Shown piece after piece: positions 51,902-60,314 of a stretch of 64,000 nt of DNA; within the stretch, counting starts at the first letter, position 1; each line of letters opens with the position of its first letter. The stretch covers positions 248,001-312,000 of the forward strand of contig NZ_MTQO01000051.1 in NCBI RefSeq assembly GCF_001984155.1, read 5' to 3'. Made by a program: the position numbers and the translations under genes. The stretch comes from Actinosynnema sp. ALI-1.44. Its GTDB lineage: Bacteria > Actinomycetota > Actinomycetes > Mycobacteriales > Pseudonocardiaceae. The notes beneath the pieces were generated by a model. The model searched no databases, was not told the DNA's origin, and saw nothing but the letters and a program-made list of their open reading frames with translations.

Positions 51902-53449
51902 ATGGCGAGCGCGCGTCCGTCGCCACGAGCTCTGATCATCGGCATCGACGGTGGTGATTTCGCCGCCGTCGACCCGCTGGTCGAGCGCGGCTTGCTGCCG
52001 AACATCGCCGGGCTGCTGCGCCGCTCGGCCTCCGCTGACACCCGGTGCACGTGGCCCGCGCACACCGCGCCGGGCTGGAGCACGTTCGTCAGCGCCAGCA
52101 ACCCCGGTGGCCACGGCATCTACCAGTTCTTCGACACCCAGGACCGCAACTACGGCGCGACCACCACCACGGCCGACCGCCTGGGCCGCTCGTCGGTGTG
52201 GGACTGGCTCGCGGCACAGGGCTACACGCTCGGGCTGGTCAACATCCCGATGTCGCACCCGCCCGCGGACCTGCCCGGCTACCAGGTCTCGTGGCCGCTG
52301 GAGCACACCACCCGCTACTGCCGTCCGCGCACGCTGCTGGCCGAACTGGCCCGCAACAACGCTCATTTCCAGACCGACCTGGCCACCATGTTCAGCGGGG
52401 ACCTGGCGTACTTCGACCAGGCGCAGGCCAACCTCGCCGCACGCGCCCGGTCGATGAGCTACCTGATGCGGACCCACCCGACCGATGTCGCCATGGTGGT
52501 GTTCACTGAGGTCGACCGGGTCGGCCACCACTACTGGCACTACTTCGCCCAGGACCACCCCCGGCACGTGACGCCACCGAAGGACTCCGGCTGGGACGAG
52601 GCCTTGCGGCACACCTATCAGGCTGTCGACGCGGCGGTCGGCGAGTTGCTCTCGCTCGTCGACGAGGACACGACCGTCGTGCTGGTGTCCGACCACGGGC
52701 TGGGAATGGGCCGCCACGCGCTGTCGGTGCACCGGTTGCTGGAAGAAGCCGGGCTGCTGCACGCCTTGCCGCACAACGAAACCGCCGCGACCGCCAGCTG
52801 GTTCTCCGGCGCGGGCCGCACGGTGGACTTCACCAGGACCCGGGTCTACCAGCCGGTGCCCGGCAGCTACGGGTTGAACCTCAACCTGTGGGGCCGCCAG
52901 CGCGACGGCATCGTCGCCGACGGCGAGCGGGAGCGGCTGAGCCGGGAGGTGGCCGACCTGCTGCTCGCGGTCGAACTGCCCGGCGGGGGCAAGGTGGTGC
53001 GGGACGTGCTCCCGCGCGAACTGGCCTACCCGGGGCCGCACACCGAGTCCGCGCCCGACCTGCTCGTGATACCCGCGGACGAGAGCGTGCTGCTGGTCGG
53101 TGATCTCGACGCGGACGTGTGGAAGCCGAGCTGGCAAACCGGTCTGCACCGGCACGCGGGGCTGTGGGCCCAGGCGTCCCCGCGCACCCGGCCCGGCAGG
53201 CTGGCCACGCCGGTGGATCTCACCGCGGCGATCCCCACCCTGCTCGCGGACCTCGGCGCGCGCTGGCCCGCGTCGGTGCACGGCACGCCGGTCACCGCCG
53301 CCCTCGATTCCGAAGTGGACATCAAGGACCCCGACCCGTCGCTCGACGGTGGTGCGGCATGGCTCCCGGTCCGGTCGGTCGACTCGTCCGGGACGTCCAC
53401 AGAGGACGAATACACCTCCGACCGGCTCAGGGAAATGGGCTACATCTGA
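51902..53449 (+). CDS. Alkaline-phosphatase-superfamily phosphodiesterase/phosphatase 2
   Basis: 515 residues. Motifs: LIIGIDGGDFAAV (metal Asp), WPAHTAPGWSTFVSA (Thr nucleophile), EVDRVGHHYWH (Asp/His), LVSDHGLGMGRH and GLHRHAGLW (late His), so probably active. ATG 51902 has GGAG 7 bp upstream; the TTG at 51890 is too close to that site. It is the first gene of a plus-strand operon that runs without large gaps to the dehydroquinate dehydratase. Confidence 0.85.
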   Translation: MASARPSPRALIIGIDGGDFAAVDPLVERGLLPNIAGLLRRSASADTRCTWPAHTAPGWSTFVSASNPGGHGIYQFFDTQDRNYGATTTTADRLGRSSVWDWLAAQGYTLGLVNIPMSHPPADLPGYQVSWPLEHTTRYCRPRTLLAELARNNAHFQTDLATMFSGDLAYFDQAQANLAARARSMSYLMRTHPTDVAMVVFTEVDRVGHHYWHYFAQDHPRHVTPPKDSGWDEALRHTYQAVDAAVGELLSLVDEDTTVVLVSDHGLGMGRHALSVHRLLEEAGLLHALPHNETAATASWFSGAGRTVDFTRTRVYQPVPGSYGLNLNLWGRQRDGIVADGERERLSREVADLLLAVELPGGGKVVRDVLPRELAYPGPHTESAPDLLVIPADESVLLVGDLDADVWKPSWQTGLHRHAGLWAQASPRTRPGRLATPVDLTAAIPTLLADLGARWPASVHGTPVTAALDSEVDIKDPDPSLDGGAAWLPVRSVDSSGTSTEDEYTSDRLREMGYI

Positions 53450-53481
53450 TCGGGTTGTCACTCAACGAAAGGAGATCCGCC

Positions 53482-53742
53482 GTGGCGGACATCAAGGGGC
53501 GGCTGCGTCAGGTTCTCGTCGAGTCGCTCGACCTGCGGCGTGAACCGGACACCATCCCGGACACCAACCTCGTCGCCGAACTCGGGCTGGACTCCATCAA
53601 CACCATCGAGTTCCTGATCTGGGTGGAGAGCGAGTTCGGCATCGAGATCGCCGACGAGGACCTGTCGGTCGACCTCATCGACGACCTGTCCCGGCTGGCG
53701 GCGTACGTGGAGCAACGCAGCCAGCAGACCGTGGCGAACTGA
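53482..53742 (+). CDS. Acyl carrier protein
   Basis: 86 residues, the standard size of a discrete ACP. The phosphopantetheine Ser is in LGLDSINTIEF, and the following IEIADEDLSVDLIDDLS is a normal helix III region. GTG 53482 follows AAAGGAGA. It is placed between phosphodiesterase paralogues 2 and 3. In mitomycin synthesis AHBA is carried on a discrete ACP, which is a plausible role for this one. Confidence 0.9.
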   Translation: MADIKGRLRQVLVESLDLRREPDTIPDTNLVAELGLDSINTIEFLIWVESEFGIEIADEDLSVDLIDDLSRLAAYVEQRSQQTVAN

Positions 53743-53751
53743 GTCGACGGC

Positions 53752-55092
53752 ATGGCAAGCAAATCGCGAGTCATCGCCATCATCACCGAGGGCGCGACAC
53801 CGCAGTTGCTCGACCGTTGGACGGCCGAAGGACGGCTGCCCAACTTCGCGCGGCTGCTCACCGAAGGCACCAGGGGGGACCTGGTCGCCGACGGCGTGCC
53901 CTACGAGCCGCCGGGGCTGGTCAGCCTCCTGACCGGCCAGCCACCCGGCGAGCACGGCGTCTTCTCCTACTGGTCGTGCCACACCCCGGAGTACCGGCCG
54001 AGGGTGGAGAACGGCGAGAGCAGCAGGCACCCGCTGCTGTGGCGGCTGCCGGACCTGAAAGGCGTGCGGTTCGCCTCGGTCGGGCTGTTCGGAACGCACC
54101 CGCCCGCACCGATGGACGGCTGGGTCGTCAGCTACCCGATGCAGCTGACCCTGCGCGCGTGCTACCCGCCCGGCCTGCACCGGGAGTTGGCGGGCCACGG
54201 CATCGCGCCGACCCACGACACCGCGATCTGGTGGCACGGTCAGGCCAAGGAGAGCTTCGTGCCGGACGTGCTGGAGGCCGACCGCAGGCGGGGCGCCGCC
54301 GCGTTGCTGCTGTACGGCAAAGGCGCGGACGTGGTGCTGGTGAACCTGACCTCGATCGACCGCCTGTCGCACATCTACTGGCAGGAGCTCGAACTCGGGC
54401 CGGAGCACACGGCCGACTCGGCCGTGTTCGCCGCGTACCAGACGGCGGACCGGGTCATCGGTGACGCGCTGGACCGGGCCGACGAACAGACCACGGTACT
54501 GGCCTTCTCCGAGATCGGGTTCGGCCCGTTGCGCTCCTACTGCGCGGTCAACGACGACCTCGCGGACGCGGGCCTGCTCGTCAGGAACACCGACGGCGCC
54601 GGGAACACCACAGTGGACTGGTCGGCGACCACCGCGTTCGAGGCTGTGCAGGGCACGCACGGGGTCAACATCAACCTGCGTGGCCGTTACCAGCAGGGGA
54701 CGGTGGCGCCGCAGGACTACCACAAGGTGCGTGCCGACGTCGCCGAACAGCTGGCTGCCGTGATCAACCCGCGCACCGGCAGGCCGATGTTCGCCGCGGT
54801 CAGCCCGAGCGAGGAGATCTACCAGGGGGCCGCGGTGACCGAGGCACCCGACCTGATCCTCGAACCGGCCGACTGGCGCTACCTGCCGCTCGGCGACCAG
54901 ACCTGGGCCAAGAAGGTGCACCGGACCTGGCAGAGCGCCTGGCACAGGCGCGAGTCCTACTGGGCGCTGGCAGGCCCGGCCACGGCACGCGCGAACGCGG
55001 TCGCCGCGCCGGTGGACATCACCGCGACGCTCGTGCACCTGCTGGGGCGGGACGTTCCGGCAACGCTGCCAGGAAAACCGCTCACCGCGTGA
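53752..55092 (+). CDS. Alkaline-phosphatase-superfamily pseudoenzyme (paralogue 3)
   Basis: 446 residues, clearly homologous to its neighbours over the whole length (LLTGQPPGEHGVFSYW, LTSIDRLSHIYWQ, late HRRESYWALAGP). Key residues are changed: the first metal Asp becomes Glu (AIITEGATPQ), the nucleophile Thr/Ser becomes Glu (PYEPPGLVSLLTG), and the Asp-His metal pair becomes Glu-Ile (FSEIGFGPLRS). It is probably catalytically dead and may bind a substrate or partner. It starts 9 bp after the ACP gene, so an ACP-related role is possible. Confidence 0.82.
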   Translation: MASKSRVIAIITEGATPQLLDRWTAEGRLPNFARLLTEGTRGDLVADGVPYEPPGLVSLLTGQPPGEHGVFSYWSCHTPEYRPRVENGESSRHPLLWRLPDLKGVRFASVGLFGTHPPAPMDGWVVSYPMQLTLRACYPPGLHRELAGHGIAPTHDTAIWWHGQAKESFVPDVLEADRRRGAAALLLYGKGADVVLVNLTSIDRLSHIYWQELELGPEHTADSAVFAAYQTADRVIGDALDRADEQTTVLAFSEIGFGPLRSYCAVNDDLADAGLLVRNTDGAGNTTVDWSATTAFEAVQGTHGVNINLRGRYQQGTVAPQDYHKVRADVAEQLAAVINPRTGRPMFAAVSPSEEIYQGAAVTEAPDLILEPADWRYLPLGDQTWAKKVHRTWQSAWHRRESYWALAGPATARANAVAAPVDITATLVHLLGRDVPATLPGKPLTA

Positions 55093-55104
55093 AAGGTGTC
55101 CACG

Positions 55105-56472
55105 ATGACTGACCGAGCGCTGGTGATCGGGCTCGACGGGATGCCGAGGAGCCTGCTGCACCGGCTCATCGACGGCGGCACACTGCCCCGCCTGGCCGAG
55201 GTGGTGGCCGACTCCGGCTGCGCCGAGCTGATCGCACCCGTGCCGGAGATCAGCTCCACCTCGTGGGCGACGTTCCTGACCGGGGTCAACCCGGGCAAGC
55301 ACGGCGTCTACGGATTCGTGGACCTGGTGCCCGGCGGCTACGGCACCTACTTCTCGAACGTGACGCACCTGTCCGCCACACCGCTGTGGCGGCACGCGGC
55401 CGACGCGGGGCTGGAAACGGTGTGCCTCAACGTTCCCGGCACGTACCCGGCACCGGACGTGCACGGCACCCTGGTGTCCGGTTTCGTCGCACCGGTGATC
55501 GAGCGCGCGGTCCGTCCACAGTGGCTGGTCGACCCGCTGCGCGCGCTGGACTACGAGCTCGACGTGGAGGTCGGCGACGTCCGGGGCGACCCGAGCGGTT
55601 TCGTCGCGCGGGTGCGCCGGTGCCTGACCGCGCGCACCGAGGCGTTCAAGTACCTGCTCGGCACACGGCCGTGGGACCTGGCGGTCGCGGTGTTCACCGA
55701 GACCGACCGGTTGCAGCACTTCCTGTGGCGTGCGGTCGACGACCCGGCCGACCCGCTGCACGGCGAAATACTGGAGTTCTACCGACAGGTGGACACCGCG
55801 GTCGGCACGGTCATGGACCTCGCGCCGGACGTGCGGCCGATCCTGGTGAGCGACCACGGGTTCGGCCCGGCCCACTGCCAGTTCTACGTCAACGCCTGGC
55901 TGCGCGAGCGCGGCTGGCTGGCACCGCTCGGCCAGACCGCCAACCTGTCCGATGTGGACTCATCGAGCCGGGTATTCGCGCTCGACCCGGCCCGGTTCTA
56001 CGTCAACCGCAAGGGCCGGTTCCCGCGCGGGGCGCTGTCGGACTCCGCCGCGGACGACCTGGCCGTCGAGGTGGCGGACGGACTGCGTGCGCTGCGCTGG
56101 GCGGGCACGCAGGTCGGCGCCGACGTCGACGGCCCGCTGGTGTTCGACGAGGTGCTCCCCGGTGAGCAGGTCTACCACGGCGTGCGGGCGCACGACGGCC
56201 CGGACGTCGTCGCGGTGCCTGCCAGGGGAGTGCAGGCACGCGGTGGGTTCCAGGTCGGTGAACTCGTCGTGCCCGACGTGCTCACCGGAACGCACACCAG
56301 GTCCGACGCCGTGCTGTCGGTGCCCGGGGGAACCAGCACGTTCCTCGCCGACATGACCGACGTCGCACCGACGGCACTGGCCGAGGTCGGTGTGTTCCCC
56401 GACGGCCTCGACGGACGCGACATCGCGCGGGCCCGTGTCCAACCGCACCCCGTCCCGGGAGGAACATCGTGA
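55105..56472 (+). CDS. Alkaline-phosphatase-superfamily phosphodiesterase/phosphatase 4
   Basis: 455 residues. LVIGLDGMPRS (metal Asp), PEISSTSWATFLTG (Ser at the nucleophile position, by alignment to paralogues 1 and 2), TETDRLQHFLWR, VSDHGFGPAH and GTHTRSDAV keep a full metal site. It should therefore be active, unlike the adjacent paralogue. ATG 55105 follows AAAGG. Its stop overlaps the radical SAM gene start (GTGA). Confidence 0.83.
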   Translation: MTDRALVIGLDGMPRSLLHRLIDGGTLPRLAEVVADSGCAELIAPVPEISSTSWATFLTGVNPGKHGVYGFVDLVPGGYGTYFSNVTHLSATPLWRHAADAGLETVCLNVPGTYPAPDVHGTLVSGFVAPVIERAVRPQWLVDPLRALDYELDVEVGDVRGDPSGFVARVRRCLTARTEAFKYLLGTRPWDLAVAVFTETDRLQHFLWRAVDDPADPLHGEILEFYRQVDTAVGTVMDLAPDVRPILVSDHGFGPAHCQFYVNAWLRERGWLAPLGQTANLSDVDSSSRVFALDPARFYVNRKGRFPRGALSDSAADDLAVEVADGLRALRWAGTQVGADVDGPLVFDEVLPGEQVYHGVRAHDGPDVVAVPARGVQARGGFQVGELVVPDVLTGTHTRSDAVLSVPGGTSTFLADMTDVAPTALAEVGVFPDGLDGRDIARARVQPHPVPGGTS

Positions 56473-58298
56473 CCACAACGCTGCCCATCGAATCCGTCCG
56501 CAAGAAGCCGGGGCACTTCGAGATCGAGCTGGATCCGCGCGTCACCGACCCCGGCCGGACCAAGGTGAGCTTCCTGATCCTGCTCGACGGCGACCTGGTG
56601 ATGTCACCGGAGCACCTCGGTGTCGCCTACATGGCGGCGACGCTGCGCTCGGTCGGGTTCGTCGCGGAGATCCGTGAGGTCGTGCACGGCGAGGAAGAAG
56701 CGGCTGTCGCCAGCCTCGCCGCCTTCGCCCCCGACATCGTGTGCTTCACCCTGACCAGCCTGAACGTGCGCAGTTGTCTCGTGGTGAGCGAGCTGGTGCG
56801 GGCCACCCTGCCGGACGCGCTGATCGCCTGCGGCGGCCCGGCGGGCACCTTCGCGGGCCGTGACGTGCTCGTCAACAACCCGAACGTGGACCTGGTCGCG
56901 GTGGGCGAGGGGGAGCCGACCATCCTGGACATCACCCAGCGCGTCGCGCTCGGCGAGCCGCTGGACGACTGCCCGGGGATCTGCTACCGCGCCAAGGACG
57001 GCGAGCTGAAGCAGAACCCGGCCCGGCCGGTGATCCACGACCTGGAGGTGCTGCCGTTCCCGGCCCGCGACCAACTCGAGCAGCACGGCAACAAGCTCGA
57101 GTACGTGCGGGTGAGCACGTCGCGCGGATGCGTGGCGATGTGCACGTTCTGCTCGGCGCCGCACCTGAAGAACCGGGCGCAGGCCGGAAAGCCGTGGCGC
57201 GGGCGCAGCCCGGGGATCATCGTGGACGAGGTCGAGTACCTGGTGCGCAAGTACGGGTTCCGCACGTACGACTTCATCGACTCGACCTTCGAGGACCCGG
57301 ACGGCGGCCGGGTGGGCAAGAAGCGCGTCAGGGAGATCGCGCAGGGCATCCTCGACCGCGGCCTGGACATCTACTACAACGTCTGCATGCGGGCGGAGAA
57401 CTGGAAGGACACCGCCGAGGACAACGACCTGATGGACCTGCTGGTCCGGTCCGGCCTGGAGAAGGTCAACGTCGGCATCGAGTCCGGTGTGGAGGACGAG
57501 CTGCGGCTGTGGGACAAGCGGGCCACCGTCGAGGACAACCGGGTCATCATCAAGATGTTGCGGGACCACGGTATCTACCTGGCGATGGGGTTCATCCCGT
57601 TCCACCCGTACGCGACGGTCGAGACCCTGGTGGAGAACGCCAGGTTCCTGCGCGACAACTCCGGGCACAACCTGCGCAGGATGACCGAGCGCCTGGAGAT
57701 CTACCCGGGCACGCGGATCATCCAGAAGATGGAGGGCGACGGGCTGCTCTACGAGGACTACGCGACCACGCTCGACCACTACGGCTACCGGTTCAAGGAC
57801 GACCGGGTGGAGTTGCTGGCCAAGCACTACGCCGCGTTGTACAACAACGACGACTACCACCGGCACGGCGTGATCACCGAACAGTCGGCGGTGTTCGAGT
57901 TCGAGACGTTCAACGTGGTGGTCCAGACCTTCATCTCCCGGATCTACCGGCGCTTCCACACCGTGCCGGGGGCCAACGAGATCCTCACGGCGTTCAAGGA
58001 CTGGCTGCACGAACTGCGGCAGCGGATGGGCCAGTACAACTACGAGTTCTTCATGTCCAACCTGGACGACGTGCTCAACGACCGGTTGGACGTCGAACGG
58101 CACCGGCTGCAGGTCATCGACGTGGAGAAGCACTTCCGCGAGCGGATCCGGATGATCAAGAGCGAGCAGCTGCGGGTGGGCAAGGCGTTGCACCGGCTCG
58201 GCTGTTCGGTGACCGAGATCAGCTCGACCCTGCCCCAGCCCGGCGCCGGTGGTCTGCCGAGGGTCTACACCGGGGAAGGCATCGGCGCGTCATGGTGA
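56469..58298 (+). CDS. Cobalamin-binding-type radical SAM enzyme
   Basis: 609 residues. An N-terminal B12-binding-like Rossmann domain (about 30-165; MSPEHLGVAYMAATLRSVGF, VCFTLTSLN, GGPAGTFAG, VGEGEPT) precedes the radical SAM core, whose 4Fe-4S Cys are C221, C225 and C228 in CVAMCTFC. Then come FIDSTFEDPDGG, NVGIESG and a long helical C-terminal region (430-600). No DxHxxG motif is apparent in the B12 domain, so cobalamin would bind base-off without a His ligand, as in many of the class. Methylation or C-C bond formation on an AHBA-derived intermediate is plausible. Confidence 0.88.
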   Translation: MTTTLPIESVRKKPGHFEIELDPRVTDPGRTKVSFLILLDGDLVMSPEHLGVAYMAATLRSVGFVAEIREVVHGEEEAAVASLAAFAPDIVCFTLTSLNVRSCLVVSELVRATLPDALIACGGPAGTFAGRDVLVNNPNVDLVAVGEGEPTILDITQRVALGEPLDDCPGICYRAKDGELKQNPARPVIHDLEVLPFPARDQLEQHGNKLEYVRVSTSRGCVAMCTFCSAPHLKNRAQAGKPWRGRSPGIIVDEVEYLVRKYGFRTYDFIDSTFEDPDGGRVGKKRVREIAQGILDRGLDIYYNVCMRAENWKDTAEDNDLMDLLVRSGLEKVNVGIESGVEDELRLWDKRATVEDNRVIIKMLRDHGIYLAMGFIPFHPYATVETLVENARFLRDNSGHNLRRMTERLEIYPGTRIIQKMEGDGLLYEDYATTLDHYGYRFKDDRVELLAKHYAALYNNDDYHRHGVITEQSAVFEFETFNVVVQTFISRIYRRFHTVPGANEILTAFKDWLHELRQRMGQYNYEFFMSNLDDVLNDRLDVERHRLQVIDVEKHFRERIRMIKSEQLRVGKALHRLGCSVTEISSTLPQPGAGGLPRVYTGEGIGASW

Positions 58299-59359
58299 TC
58301 CCGGCCGACCGCCGAGCGCGGCCGCCGCGGGTGGTCGGCGTGTGCACGCTGACCACCCGCGAACTCGCCGGTCAACTGCACGACGCGCCCGGTGTGGCCG
58401 TCGCGGGGCCGTTGATGACGGCGAACCTGGGCATCGAGGAACTGGTCCGGTCGGTGCTGCGGCACGGCGGGATCGGCGTGCTCGTCGTGTGCGGCCGGGA
58501 TTCGGTGCTGTTCCGGCAGGGCCAGAGCCTGGTCGCGCTGATCAGGAACGGGATCAGCGCCGCGGACGGCCGGATCATCGGCGCCACCGGCCACCGGCCG
58601 TTCCTCACCGGCCTCCGGTCGTCCGATGTGGACGAGTTCCGGGCCGGGGTGCGGCTGGTGGACCGGCGTGAAGTGCTCGACCACGACCGGCTCCGCGCCG
58701 AGATCGCCCAGCAGGCGCGGCAAGCTGGTGGTGGCGCGGCCCGCACGCCGGGAACGGCGCTCGTTTCCGGCACTGCGCACCGGTTCTCCCCACTGCGGCC
58801 GGTCGGCAGGCGGACCCCCATCGCCACCGCGGGCGAGGGGTTCTTCGTGGTCTCTGCCGACGTCCGGGCCCGCGAGGTCGTGGTGCGGCACTACCACGAC
58901 GACTTCAGCGCCGGTCACGAGATGCGGGGCAGGCGCACCGAGTCCATGGTGCTCGGCCTGATCCGGGAAGGCCTCGTCGGTGACCCGGCGCACGCCGCCT
59001 ACCTGGGGGCGGAACTGGCCAAGGCGGAGACCGCCATCCGCCTCGGACTCGACTACGTGCAGGACATCCCGTTGCGGCGCGCGGCGCACGCGGCGGGAGG
59101 AGAGGAAACCATGCCGGCCACGCGATCGTTCGCCGACTTCGTGACGTACCTCGCCGATCTGCTGGACGCGGGCCACGCGCTGACCGCGGACAAGCCCATC
59201 GGCGAACAGGTGGCCGTGGACTCGGCCAGGATGATCGAGCTCGCCATCGCCCTGGAGCAGGAGTGCGGCGTCGACCTGCCCGACGACCTCGACCTGCGCG
59301 GGGCGACACCGATGCAGCTGTTCGGCGCCGCAGCGCCCTTCCGGGAGGCCGCGTCGTGA
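58292..59359 (+). CDS. MtrA-like / DUF4346 protein fused to a carrier domain
   Basis: 355 residues. Residues about 10-125 (VAGPLMTANLGIEELV, VLVVCGRDSVLFRQGQSL, RIIGATGHRPFL) resemble MtrA of methanogen methyltransferase, though the position I align with its corrinoid His is Phe. Residues about 175-255 (FVVSADVRAREVVVRHYH, TESMVLGLIREGLV) look like DUF4346. The last 82 residues form a carrier domain with Ser in AVDSARMIEL. No stop separates them, but a strong SD precedes an in-frame ATG at 59111, so a free carrier may also be made. It overlaps the radical SAM gene by 7 bp. A methyl- or folate/corrinoid-linked role is inference. Confidence 0.7.
   Translation: MVIPADRRARPPRVVGVCTLTTRELAGQLHDAPGVAVAGPLMTANLGIEELVRSVLRHGGIGVLVVCGRDSVLFRQGQSLVALIRNGISAADGRIIGATGHRPFLTGLRSSDVDEFRAGVRLVDRREVLDHDRLRAEIAQQARQAGGGAARTPGTALVSGTAHRFSPLRPVGRRTPIATAGEGFFVVSADVRAREVVVRHYHDDFSAGHEMRGRRTESMVLGLIREGLVGDPAHAAYLGAELAKAETAIRLGLDYVQDIPLRRAAHAAGGEETMPATRSFADFVTYLADLLDAGHALTADKPIGEQVAVDSARMIELAIALEQECGVDLPDDLDLRGATPMQLFGAAAPFREAAS
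59095..59113 (+). promoter_or_regulatory. Internal ribosome binding site and start for a free carrier protein
   Basis: GGGAGGAGAGG at 59095-59105 lies 5 nt before ATG 59111, in frame with the end of the MtrA/DUF4346 gene. Initiation here would give an 82-residue carrier protein beside the fused form. Confidence 0.6.
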
Positions 59360-59793
59360 GCCGAACCGAACTGCTCCTGCTCAACGGGCCCAACCTGGGC
59401 ATACTCGGCAAACGCGAGGTGGAGGTCTACGGCACGGCCACGCTCGCCGACATCGAAGGCGAGGTCGCCGACGAGGTGGCCCAGCACGGGTGGGTGGTGC
59501 GCGCGGTGCAGCGGGACTGCGAGGGCGCGCTCATCGAGGCGGTGCACAGCGCACACGACACGGTGGGCGCGATCGTCAACCCCGGCGCGTTGATGATCGC
59601 CGGGTGGAGCCTGCGTGACGCGATGGCCGCGTACCCGCGCCCGTTCATCGAGGTGCACCTGTCGAACGTGTGGGCACGGGAACCGTTCCGGCACAAATCA
59701 GTGCTCGCCCCGCTCGCTCGCGGCATCATCGTCGGCCTCGGCCCGGTGGGCTACCGGCTCGCCGCCCGCGCGCTGGCGGCCAGCGTGCTATAG
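59356..59793 (+). CDS. Type II 3-dehydroquinate dehydratase (amino-DHQ dehydratase, RifJ-like)
   Basis: 145 residues, normal size. LLLLNGPNLGILGKREVEVYG carries the Asn, Arg and catalytic Tyr, NPGA and EVHLSNVWAREPFRHKSV carry the remaining active-site segment. The loop usually THTSxALRDA reads MIAGWSLRDA, so the conserved His (His81 in the M. tuberculosis enzyme) is Ile. In AHBA pathways this enzyme dehydrates aminodehydroquinate, which may explain the change. GTG 59356 overlaps the previous stop. It is the last gene of the plus-strand operon. Confidence 0.88.
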   Translation: MSRTELLLLNGPNLGILGKREVEVYGTATLADIEGEVADEVAQHGWVVRAVQRDCEGALIEAVHSAHDTVGAIVNPGALMIAGWSLRDAMAAYPRPFIEVHLSNVWAREPFRHKSVLAPLARGIIVGLGPVGYRLAARALAASVL

Positions 59794-59811
59794 CCGCGCG
59801 CACTTTTTTGG

Positions 59812-59860
59812 CACCAATGTGGCCTTCGTTGCGTTTTTGGCAACGAAGGCCACATTGGTG
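59812..59860. terminator. Long bidirectional terminator hairpin
   Basis: Perfect 21-bp inverted repeat (59812-59832 with 59840-59860) and a T-rich 7-nt loop. Further pairing of GCGCGCA (59796) with TGCGCGC (59868) is possible outside. It divides the convergent dehydratase and mini-thioesterase operons. Confidence 0.85.
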
Positions 59861-59876
59861 GCAACAATGCGCGCTG

Positions 59877-60314
59877 CTAGAGCGGCCAGACTTGCAGTTC
59901 TTCCTTGACCGCGAGCGCGATGTCATGGGGTGACTGGTCCCGCGTGAGCACGCGCAGGGTGAACCCCGCCGTGCTCGCGGTTCGCCACGACACCTGGTCG
60001 TCGGCCGACTCGGCGTCGGTGAACAGCACGATCGGGCAGTCCAGTCCGGCGAACCCGGTGTCCGGCGGCGGGCAGCGCCACAGCACGAGCCTGCTCGGCC
60101 CGTGGCCGGTCGCGGACAGCCGACCGGCCAGGTCGTACGCGGTGTGCCCCAAGTGCCCGGCGCCGAACAGCGCGTACGGTGTCCGCCCCGCCAGTTCGGT
60201 GATTTCGGCGTGCACCGGATGCCACGACACCTCGGGCGCCAGGAGCTCGCGCCAAGGATGGCTTTCCGCGTCAGGGTCGGTCAGGCAGGCCAGCAGCATC
60301 GCGGGCCCGGTCAC
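59877..60314 (-). CDS. Truncated, degenerate thioesterase-like protein
   Basis: 145 residues, little more than half a type II thioesterase. The centre YALFGAGHLGHTAYDLAGRL aligns with the FGHSMG-AYELA region, but the nucleophile Ser is absent. CPIVLFTDAESADDQVSW matches the strand with the catalytic Asp, and the last His is in SPHDIALAV. GTG 60314 overlaps the dioxygenase stop. It may be a binding or regulatory protein, or a decaying gene; coupling to the upstream gene suggests it is still translated. Confidence 0.6.
   Translation of the reverse strand: MTGPAMLLACLTDPDAESHPWRELLAPEVSWHPVHAEITELAGRTPYALFGAGHLGHTAYDLAGRLSATGHGPSRLVLWRCPPPDTGFAGLDCPIVLFTDAESADDQVSWRTASTAGFTLRVLTRDQSPHDIALAVKEELQVWPL

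Noticed and set aside
53752-55092. Frameshifted or broken phosphodiesterase pseudogene
   Set aside because: The frame is intact at normal length with its own start and normal codon use, so it is better described as a pseudoenzyme than a pseudogene.
58292-59359. Two separate genes (MtrA-like and ACP)
   Set aside because: No stop codon separates them in this sequence; they are recorded as one fused gene with an internal start as an option.
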